Shown here: piece by piece, positions 55,850-64,000 of the stretch
Numbering within the stretch: the stretch's first letter is position 1
How the letters are laid out: each line of letters opens with the position of its first letter
NCBI RefSeq assembly: GCF_000182925.2
Contig: NC_026504.1
Coordinates: 2,852,001 to 2,916,000, forward strand
DNA: 64,000 nt
From: Neurospora crassa OR74A
Lineage: Eukaryota; Ascomycota; Sordariomycetes; Sordariales; Sordariaceae
Direction of reading: 5' to 3'
Notes under the pieces: generated by a model
What the model saw: the letters and a program-made list of their open reading frames with translations, nothing else
Databases searched by the model: none
What the model was told of the DNA's origin: nothing
Translations under genes and position numbers: made by a program

Positions 55850-57074
55850 ATGAAGTTCGCCTTGGCTGTAACTGCCTTCTTCGCGGTAGCGACGGCAACA
55901 CCAACACCCACCCGCGACAGTGAGGGGAGAGTTCCTCTTGCCAAGAGAGCAACTGTTTCCGATATAGCCAACTTGGGTTATGCCACCCAAAACGGAGGGC
56001 AAGTAATCCTGACGTTTGAACGTTGAGCAAAAAGTCAACAGCTGACACAGCTCGGACAGAACCACCGGCGGGTCAGGCGGCACTGTTACCACGGTCTCGA
56101 CTTTGGCCCAGTTCACCGCGGCTGTCAGTGAGAAGAACACCGCTCCGGCTATCGTTGTCGTCGACGGTGTAATCAAGGGCAATACGAAGGTCAGAATCGG
56201 CAGCAACAAAACTATTATTGGCTTGCCCGGCGCAGGGTTCAACGGTGTTGGCCTTCATTTTCGCCGGCAGAGCAACCTAATCCTTCGAAACATCGTTTCA
56301 TCCTTTGTGGAGGCAGACAACGGGGATGGTTTGACGATCGAGAAAAGCAGTAACGTGTGGGTCGACCACTGCGAGTTCTACTCGACTCTGGCTCGCGATA
56401 AGGACTTTTATGACGGCCTTGTTGATATTTCCCATGGGTCCGAATGGGTGACAATCTCTCAGTAAGCTTGGATCAGATTACACTTGCCCAGCACGCCGGT
56501 CCGAAATGAACTAACCGATTGGTGAAGCACTTACTTCCATGATCACTGGAAAAGCTCTCTTGTTGGTCACAGCGACAGCAACGGCTCCGAAGATACCGGG
56601 CACCTCCATGTGACCTATGCCAACAACTACTGGAAAGATTGTGGCTCCCGTGGTCCTTTGATCCGTTTCGGCACCGCCCACATTTACAACTCCTACTATG
56701 AGAAGTAAGTGTCCAGCGGGCGATGCCCCTCTCCTCGTATTTGCTACAGAAACACAGATCTGAGTTCGTGCGCGAGAGGCAAAGACTGACAAGCTATTCC
56801 ACGCAGCATGTCGACTTCAATTAACACGCGAATGGGGGCTCAGGTGCTAGTTCAAAGCAACGCCTTTAAGAACGTGACGAAACCTCTTTTTAGCGAGTAC
56901 TCGAAGCAAGTAGGGTATGCGGTCGAGATTGACAACGACTTTGGAGGAGCAAACAACACTGCTCCCACTGGTACCATGACCTCCAGTTCGCCGCCGTACT
57001 CATATAGCCTTCTTGGATCTTCGAATGTGGCAGCTACCGTACCGAAGGAGGTCGGTGCTATTCTAAGCTTTTAG
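55850..57074 (+). CDS. Secreted pectate lyase, polysaccharide lyase family 1, 331 aa
   Basis: Four exons: 55850-55998, 56060-56461, 56528-56704 and 56807-57074; introns are 61, 66 and 102 bases. The first intron has a GC donor (GGCAAGT), needed to restore YATQNGG-TTGGSGG; the others are GT-AG. The enzyme cleaves de-esterified pectin (polygalacturonate) by beta-elimination, normally with calcium. Visible: signal peptide (MKFALAVTAFFAVATA), a short propeptide ending in the Kex2-type site LAKR (about 30-33), TIIGLPGAGF, SSNVWVDHCEFYS, DGLVDISHGSEWVTIS, HDHWKSSLVGHSD, and CGSRGPLIRFGTAHIYNSYYEN containing the arginines of the PL1 active site. Length is normal for fungal PL1. It follows the P450 gene and precedes the DUF1996 gene on the same strand. 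Likely induced by pectin; no activator site was proven. Confidence 0.96.
55999..56059 (+). other. GC-AG intron in the pectate lyase gene
   Basis: Donor GG|GCAAGT matches the GC-AG class consensus, and the acceptor is GGACAG|A. Only this pair keeps the frame and the conserved sequence; the nearest GT donor (56002) gives the wrong phase. The intron is 61 bases. Confidence 0.8.
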
Positions 57075-58216
57075 GCAATGAACCGGCAAAGATGTTAGGA
57101 GCTTGGGCGCCATCAAGCTGTCGTAACATGAGGATTCGGATGAGTTGGTTCTGTTTGTTGATGATAGGATGAACCTTCTCCCACATACATCGAGAGACGG
57201 TGATTGCAGTAGGGAGGGGAGCGGCTCGAAGCCAAGCTGTACACTCTTGTCATTCATCGTACATATCTCTAGTTCCTGAACACACCGACTTTCTTGGCTA
57301 CCCTGAAATAGTGATGAGAAAGCAATATATCTCATACGCTTTGTTTCTCGGGATTTGCGGAGGCACTGATAATTCCAGGTCCTATACTTAGAAGTGGTTC
57401 CGGCGGGTGTGAAAGCCAGCAAGTCGGGAGCCTTGCAAGCGACCTGTGATATGTGATTCGCTTTTCCACACGTAATCCATCACAGCCCGGCAGTTCCATG
57501 CTCAAAATTATCGTCTGAAGCCATCCGTCACACATCGGTATCGTGATAGTCTGATATGCCGTATTGAGTCGAAGCCGTTTGTAGAGTGATTACCAAAGAA
57601 GGCAGGTCTTAAAACAGATCATCCGGAAAGCGATGTGATGAAGACACTCTTGGGCCGCTTGTCTGGTGACTGTGAATCGGTATTGCAGGAGCTCCATTGG
57701 CCATTGGTCGCTCATGGATATATAGATTTGGAATCCGGAGTCACTCGATGTAGACGACGAGATTAGCACTCCGCCATTTGAGAAAAAGAGTCAAGGCGAG
57801 GAACCGGCACATCGACTTCGATGAATAGCATTGGACACAGGGAAAGGCCCGCACTGCATCTCACTTCCCTTTGTGGCGATTGTTATCCATGGTGCTGGTC
57901 TTCGAATGAAAGTGAAGGGGCTTTTAGCCTGCAGAAGAAAGTGTGTTTGTGGACAGGATCAGACCCCCCAAAACCCCGCATTTAACTTCAAATAGATTAA
58001 TAGCAGAAAGTTGATTCCATGCAGTAATGACGGCAATAATTCACGGCAGAGCTGGAGAAGCCTTTGATAGTTGGAACGATAACCGACGATGTGGTGTTGA
58101 CAGATAAAAACGTTGGTCGGACAGGCCCCAGATCTCAATGGTGGTTGTCTGTCTTTGTCTTCGATCAAGCTTACCGAAGAATTTCACTGTAGTGCTGCTG
58201 AAGCATATCCCGAAAT
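57075..58216. other. Intergenic, tandem genes
   Basis: 1.1 kb between the pectate lyase and DUF1996 genes. A TATATAG at 57719-57725 is 490 bases before the next start and is only a possible promoter element. No gene is seen. Confidence 0.5.
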
Positions 58217-59372
58217 ATGATGAAGTGGCTTTCAATTGCTTTGGCTCTCGCCGGGCCTTCGCAAGCGGCGCTTCGTTTTGGATGCTCAACTCTGTCGATC
58301 CAGCGTCTTGATCCTCTTGTCGAACCTGGCCGTCTCCCGTCGTCACACGTCCACCAAATTGTCGGTGGAAATGCGTTCAATGTTACCATGGAGGGTGATA
58401 TTGGCGAGCAAGGTAGCTGCACGACATGCACATTCAGCGAAGACTTTTCCAACTACTGGACGGCCGTCCTGTTCTTCAAGCACCCCAACGGCACCTACAA
58501 ACGTGTGCCCATCATGCAGAATTCTGCACTGCCCAACGGTATCAATGGCGGCATGACCATCTACTATACGCAGCAGGACTTTTTCTCGAACGGCAACCAA
58601 AAGATCACTGCGTTCAAGCCTGTAAGTGAAACAGTTAGCCATGGGCATCTTAAGCCGAGGGTTGTAAGGGAGGTGTAGCTAACCATTCGTGGGGAATAGG
58701 GCTTCCGTATGACTGTCGGCTCTCCCACCACCAACAATCTCAACGACGCCAAGGGTCACGTTGGGCTACGCTTCGTGTGCTTGACCGACAAGAATACGCG
58801 TTTCCCCGAGTTACCTGACTTTCCAACTAAGCCCTGTAAGGGCGGCATCATGACGGTGCACCATTTCCCGTCATGCTGGGACGGCAAAAACCTCGACTCG
58901 CCCGACCACCAGTCACACATGTACAACACGGCTAAGGAGGCGTTCTCTCCCGCTGGGCCCTGTCCAGCATCGCACCCGGTACGCATGCCACAGGTGGCGT
59001 ACGAGACGCTCTGGGATACAACCCAGTTCAACAACATGTGGCCAAAGGACGGATCGAACCCCTTCGTGCTGAGCTATGGCGACAACAAGGGATACGGAAC
59101 CCACGCGGATTATGTGTTTGGATGGAAGGGAGACTCGCTCCAGAAGGCGATGGATTCAAGCTGCATGTTCAACGCGTGCGAGAATGGCCGGCCGCTGAAG
59201 AGCCAGAACGTGCAGGCGATGAACAAGTGCGCCGTCAAGAACATGGTGAATGAAGATCTGGATTCATGTAAGCCGGCTTCCTCAATCCTTACTATTTTTT
59301 CTTGGGGGGTGAGGTGAAACTAACAGAATTCGCTGTTCAGGGCTCAAAGTGCTGCCTGGTCAGGCGATGTGA
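58217..59372 (+). CDS. Secreted DUF1996-domain protein, 334 aa
   Basis: Three exons: 58217-58621, 58700-59267 and 59341-59372; introns are 78 and 73 bases. The last exon is only 32 bases and adds WLKVLPGQAM. Parts: a signal peptide (MMKWLSIALALAGPSQA, cleavage near 17), then the DUF1996 opening (CSTLSIQRLDPLVEPG, SSHVHQIVGGNAF) and many conserved cysteines (SCTTCTFSED, PCKGGIMTVHHFPSCWDG, DSPDHQSHMYN, SCMFNACENG). DUF1996 proteins are widespread secreted fungal proteins, sometimes joined to WSC carbohydrate-binding domains; their activity is unknown. No WSC domain is present here. A GPCPASHPVRMPQVAYETLWDT stretch is strongly conserved in the family as I remember it. Neighbourhood with a pectate lyase hints at plant-wall growth, but this is inference. 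Confidence 0.9.
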
Positions 59373-60913
59373 GGTGGTGCTCTGGCAGCCTCTTGCTTTG
59401 TGATGGTTGAGGTTTGATGTCGCGGACTGTTCAAAGATAGGACGAAAAGTTGTGGATGATGGATTAGGTTAACGATGGTGGACTGGAGGTGGACGACCTG
59501 TGACACTTCGCATGCGGGGTTGTTGACGTGCTCTTCAGAAGTGCAAGCTAGAACGAGCAATGGCTGTGTGCTGGAGTTGATTCATCCTTGTTTGCGGCTC
59601 TCGTCAATTTTTTTTCCTGTTCGCACAAGTGCCCGCGTGTTGCGTGATTTCACAAGTACTGCAGTACCTCAGCTAGGTATCTAAGTCTCGAGAGAAGCAA
59701 AAGAAACCAAAGTCGTGTCGTGAAAACTCTGCTCCTGCTCCTGCTTAGGTGTGCGAAAAGAAGGAAGGAAGGAATGGCTTCAGATAACCAAGGTGCCCTG
59801 CAGCGATGAGCCGACGGCGGGAGCTGACTTATACGTCCAGAAAGGGAAGGCGTGTCTACAGTCCGATGGTGGTTTGTTTGTTAGCTCAGTACACTAGGCA
59901 CCTCTACAGTACTGTACTCTACAATCCACTAGACGAGATCAATCCTGAATAGGTAGTCCCAAAGCTTACAAGGACAAGTCAAGATGGCTGAGTACGAATT
60001 ACAAAGGCATTAACAGAAATTGATATGAGATATTGAATATCGGAAATGGCGTTAGCAAGGTAAGATCACGCATTAGTAGCTAATGAAAACGTCTAGGAAA
60101 GTTGACGTAAGGTCTCGAGCTAACAAACAAACCAGTACTGGACTGTAAGCGTGAGCGGGTCCACCAGAAGCAGCCGGGCATGCGCAACCAACCAATGACA
60201 ATCTGGCTGTGACTGTAATATATGTAACAACATTACATCGAGCAAATCATTTAATACATGTAAGTGCACATGTATTATATGATACACCTCTGCTTAGAGG
60301 TATCGTTGATCACCGCAAACTGGCCAAAAAGAGCCTTCTGTTTCAATTCAGAAAGATTGATTATTCCACAAAGAAAATCTTCTGACTGGAAATCATCATA
60401 AACTCACATTGCCGGTTGATGACGGCCTTGTGAACGTAACGAAGTGCCTGAGACCGATACAAGCAAGCTGTATCCGGGCTGTATTGATGACGCGTCGGAT
60501 CGGCAAGCAAATTGGACCGACGGCCGATATCCTTCTCCCACATTTACCGGCTGACTGCATGCCCCTGCCCTCAGTTCTTGCCTCTTCAGCGAAGGGCAGC
60601 TTCGGCCGATTCATTGCCGACCCCGACTCCGATCCTCATGACGGCTGACAGCGGTTGTCTTCTTGTCCTGTTGCTCAACCAAGTCATCATTCCTTTTCCT
60701 CGTCACTGTTTACGTTTGGCTTGTTGATGGGCCCTGAAAAGATTCTCCATCGCTTTTCAACTGCTGAAGAGTTCGGCCTAATTACCCACCAAAAACCGCC
60801 GGCGCCCTGTTTGGAATTAGTGTAGTACGCTACCTCTTTAACTCCAACACCACACAACGAGGACGGTTCCTTGCTTCCCACACCATGAGAGTTCGGCCGA
60901 CAAAATTGCAGCC
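59373..60913. other. Intergenic region upstream of the Zn2Cys6 gene
   Basis: 1.5 kb between tandem genes. AT-rich between 59980 and 60300, with a 10-bp dyad listed separately, then GC-richer toward the transcription-factor start. No gene is supported. Confidence 0.55.
60252..60277. promoter_or_regulatory. Perfect 10-bp inverted repeat
   Basis: TAATACATGT, loop AAGTGC, ACATGTATTA. The dyad lies 637 bases before the Zn2Cys6 factor start in AT-rich sequence. It could be a binding site for a dimeric factor or a hairpin; no match to a known site is claimed. Confidence 0.5.
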
Positions 60914-63273
60914 ATGGCCGACATTTCCATTTTGAGCAGCAACCTAAACGGCTCGGACACAAAAGAAAGAGCGCGAGCGCGAGCCTGTGTCTACTGTAAC
61001 AAGTCCAAAACCAAGTGCATATGGCCTGCTGAACCGGGTGTTGGCGCTTGTCAACGGTGTGCCCGGTTGCATCGGCCCTGCACGGTCCCTCACACGGCGA
61101 AAGAAAGACGGCGCGGAAGAGGTACTCGAGTCGGCCAACTAGAGGAAAAGATTGACGGTCTCGTGTCACTCCTGAACGCTTCAAGGCAGATTCAACAACA
61201 GTCTTCAGCACCAGGATCGGCTTCAACAACATCTGAACCCCCTATCTCCGGTCATGATGCGCCAGACAGCGCAGTCTTTGGTCAACTGCCAACACCGGCG
61301 ACATCAAGCCAGGAACAGCCATCGGCCTCGCGACCCTTTTGTATACTCCCCATGAGCTGCCACCATGTCAATGATGGTCACCTTGGAGATTGTACTGGCC
61401 AACATGCACAAAGTTGCCCTCCTCCGAGCCATACCACCCTTCAAACTCCAACCTCTACTGCCCTGAGTTCCTCTGGAGGGTCTGAGCCTACAAACAGCTA
61501 CATACCGCCAACGGCTTACATCGATATCACTCCACAGCCATACGGCTACCTGCGCATAACCATGGGTGAAGCAGATCGCTTGCTCAAGTTATACCAAACC
61601 GACTATCATCCTCGATTCCCGTTTGTGCCCATCCCACGGGATACAACAGCGCAAGACCTTTTCCAGAGGCAGCCATTCCTATTCCGGACCATCATTCAGA
61701 TCGTTGCCCCTCAGAGCGCCGCTTTGCAACGTGGTTTCACGACTTGGTTTCGTGAGTACATTGCAACCCATATCGTTGTCAAACAGGAGAAGCGGTTGGA
61801 CCTGCTACAAGCCATATTGCTGTTCATTGCATGGTTGGTTTATTTTCCTTGTTAACCCAACCCTTTTTCTGACCGTCTGTGTTCCGTGCTTGTTGACCAT
61901 TGGCATTGTCTTGTGCAAAAGGAGCGAATCTCATTACTATGCTGAATCATGGGTGACAACCTTGCACCAGCTAGCAGTCGGTCTTGTGGTAGATCTGGGC
62001 CTCAACAGCCACAAACCCTTCAAGCAGGACGGCAATGGTGCAAATCAGTTTGTGGAAGATGCCAGGCGTCTCAATGGCCACCGGGGACGGCCGCCTCATA
62101 CACTAGAAGATATGCGGGCCTATCTCGGATGCTTCTATGTCAGTTCACTGTAAGTTGTGCCCCCTCGGCTTTACGTGAATACCAAGATCTTACAGTTAGT
62201 CTTGCTCTCCATGAACTAGCTCTAACACCTTTCATCTCATAGCACGGCTGCCTTATTTCGACATATCCCCTTGATGCCCTGCTCCACCTACATATCCTTC
62301 TGTTGTGACAAGATCGAAGCCGAGCACGAATACATTGCGGACACATACCTTGTGGTCCTCATTAAAATGCATCGCATTCTTTGTAGGGTCATTGCGGTTT
62401 TCCCGGCTCCTGATTCGGATGGGAGCGGTACTGCGACCTTCTCCGCAGCCGCACACATGGCAATGACGAATCTACGTGCCGAGCTAGATGATTTCAAGTT
62501 GCAAGTACCAAGGAACATTCGAGACAATTGTACGTACAAGAACACTGACCACTAGGTGATGAAACTGGCTGGATGGGTTTGATTTTGCTGACCTGGACCC
62601 CAAAGTGTCGTTTGAGATTGCCTTCCAAGGCATACTCGGGAGGCTATACGAACCCGTAGTCTATATGGCGTCATCACCGGTTTCATCTATTGACGGCATC
62701 CGAAAGTCAGAAGCAATGTGGTGCTGCCTGGACGCTGTCAAAGCAACATTGGATCTATATGCTTCCATCCCCGTGGCCGACCTCAGTTATCTACCCTTCA
62801 ACACCTACTGCCACATGACATTCTCCTTAATTACCGCTACACGCCTGGTTGTCTTGCAAGATCCGGATTGGAATAGCAAGCTCGCCGGCGAAAGCCTTGA
62901 CTTTGCCGGCATAACGCAACGCATTAGTGACCGGTGCGATCAGGCGGACACTGTGGCCATTGCAGAAGAATGGCGGCGAAAGCGCAAATATGTCAATGAC
63001 ACTGTGTCAGTGATGTCCATGCACCGCAACAAGCTCCGATGGATTCGTTCGTGGTATCTCTCCAAGACTGCAGCGCCGAATCCTGCCGCTCCTGAAAGTC
63101 ACCCGCCGATACACCATTCGGATTCACAATACCAAGGACAAATCCTGCCAGCTACTGAGATGATCGCAGATACCGGGAACCCCGCGCCCGTTGAGGCACT
63201 GTCCCCTGTGTCATTCCTAGGCGACGAATGGTGGCAAGCAATGCTGGATGATATGAGCTTTCTCCAGCCGTAG
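60914..63273 (+). CDS. Zn2Cys6 fungal transcription factor, 700 aa
   Basis: Four exons: 60914-61833, 61922-62149, 62243-62529 and 62606-63273; introns are 88, 93 and 76 bases with matching phases. The DNA-binding cluster is complete: Cys25, 28, 35, 46, 49 and 56 (CVYCNKSKTKC, then CQRCARLHRPC), followed by a basic linker (KERRRGRGTR) and a short leucine-rich coiled coil (VGQLEEKIDGLVSLLNASR). A Ser/Thr/Pro-rich region leads to the fungal middle homology region from about residue 215 (MGEADRLLKLYQTDYHPRFPFVPIP, LDLLQAILLFIAW, GLVVDLGLNSHKP, DMRAYLGCFYVSS). The acidic, Trp-containing end (GDEWWQAMLDDMSFLQP) looks like an activation domain. It probably acts in the nucleus as a dimer. Being next to secreted-enzyme and P450 genes it may regulate them, but nothing in the sequence proves this. 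Confidence 0.92.
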
Positions 63274-64000
63274 AACAGTCAGAATGATGGTTTGACTGAT
63301 GCTGCAGGCTACCATCATTGGGCAAACATTGCGGAGAAAATGTTGAGCAACAGGAGCTACATCCAGTTGCAGCCTGTACGGCAGGGAGCTTTGAAATCTA
63401 ACATGGCGACAGGCTCTTCTGTGCCTTGATGTTACACGCAGCCCTAGAAGCGCGCGGAAGCTTGATAGCGCGTCTGCGGTAAGGCGAACAAGAGGAATGC
63501 CTGAGATGGTTTGAGTACCGACTGGTGGAATCATAGGGCTGAGGCGCGTGCTGAGCTCGGGCTGCGGAAACGGGCGTGGGACTTCGGACTCCCGGAATAG
63601 CCTCCTCAATCACAGATGCATCGGCCTAGCTCTCACCGCATGCCTGAGCAAAAACTAGGCTTCAATATTACACTCATTCCGTTTGGACAACGTGCCTTAA
63701 CATCACAGGCTTGGATGTTCATCGCTCCAGCATAGCCGTTCCCGGTGTAGTCGGCGTGACATCCACGCCGCCGAATGGAACGATAAAATCACATGGGTCC
63801 GTGCATTCAGCGATGGTTACCTACCAAGGTACTGTGTACGGTAGGTACCAGCTAAGCGGGTGCCTAGACCACCGATCCAGTCTCCCAGTGACCATGTTAA
63901 CAGGGCCAATTACCCCTACTGGACCCTTCTAGCAGCGGTCATCACCGGGCAGGTTTCGATACGGCCCAGCGGAGCTTGCCACTATTACGCCCCCAAACCT
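63274..64000. other. Intergenic, right window end
   Basis: 727 bases after the Zn2Cys6 factor. It should hold the factor's 3' UTR. Open frames up to 130 codons on the minus strand overlap the factor's end and look like shadows. No gene is seen. Confidence 0.55.

Noticed and set aside
1-64000. Transposons, LTR elements, virus-like elements, CRISPR arrays, rRNA
   Set aside because: I looked for long terminal or inverted repeats, transposase, reverse transcriptase or capsid-like frames, spaced repeats and 5S or other rRNA sequence by eye and saw none that could be supported.

Overview
The window is a fungal nuclear segment, most like a filamentous ascomycete of the Sordariales (Neurospora, Sordaria or Podospora type). 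Reasons: genes are spaced and monocistronic, with short introns (mostly 55-125 bases, GT...CTRAY...AG). Start contexts are of the CAACCAAAATGG or CCACAATGG kind, and wobble positions are rich in C and G. Several families are typical of Pezizomycotina: a fungal SLATT protein, a fungal rhodopsin-type 7TM protein, a DUF1996 secreted protein and an Xbp1-like APSES factor. Eighteen protein genes (one cut by the window edge) and one tRNA gene can be supported. I see no intact transposon, retroelement or virus copy, and no strong sign of RIP. The species is inferred from general features, not from a search.

Layout, left part (1-34.8 kb), mostly housekeeping. It starts with the end of a Cns1/TTC4-type Hsp90 co-chaperone (+). 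Next come an Xbp1-like APSES transcription factor (-) and, after a 5.2-kb gene-free divergent spacer, DNA topoisomerase II (+) with a very long charged tail. These are followed by a lipid-kinase-fold protein (-), the tRNA dimethyltransferase TRM1 (-) with a two-start layout, and a lone fungal SLATT two-TM protein (+). An unrecognised low-complexity protein (-), SEC62 (+) and a mitochondrial CGI-58/Cld1-type alpha/beta hydrolase (-) complete this part.

Middle (34.8-48.8 kb): a Spo7-like regulator of the lipin phosphatase (+), divergent from the Cld1-like gene; a dual-specificity-phosphatase-like protein (+); a large unrecognised low-complexity protein (+); a tRNA-Thr(AGU) gene (+); and a four-exon rhodopsin-type membrane protein (-).

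Right part (48.8-64 kb), accessory in character. A 4.4-kb gene-free stretch carries four copies of an 8-base motif. It is followed by four genes on the + strand: a cytochrome P450, a secreted PL1 pectate lyase, a secreted DUF1996 protein and a Zn2Cys6 transcription factor. They could form a plant-material response neighbourhood, but co-regulation is only inferred.

Exon boundaries were placed by eye. They come from reading-frame continuity, splice-site consensus and, where I know the family, restoration of conserved motifs. The points most worth checking are the solitary SLATT effector, the TRM1 double start, the GC-AG intron in the pectate lyase, the AGTGTAGT cluster and the large spacer between the APSES factor and topoisomerase II.
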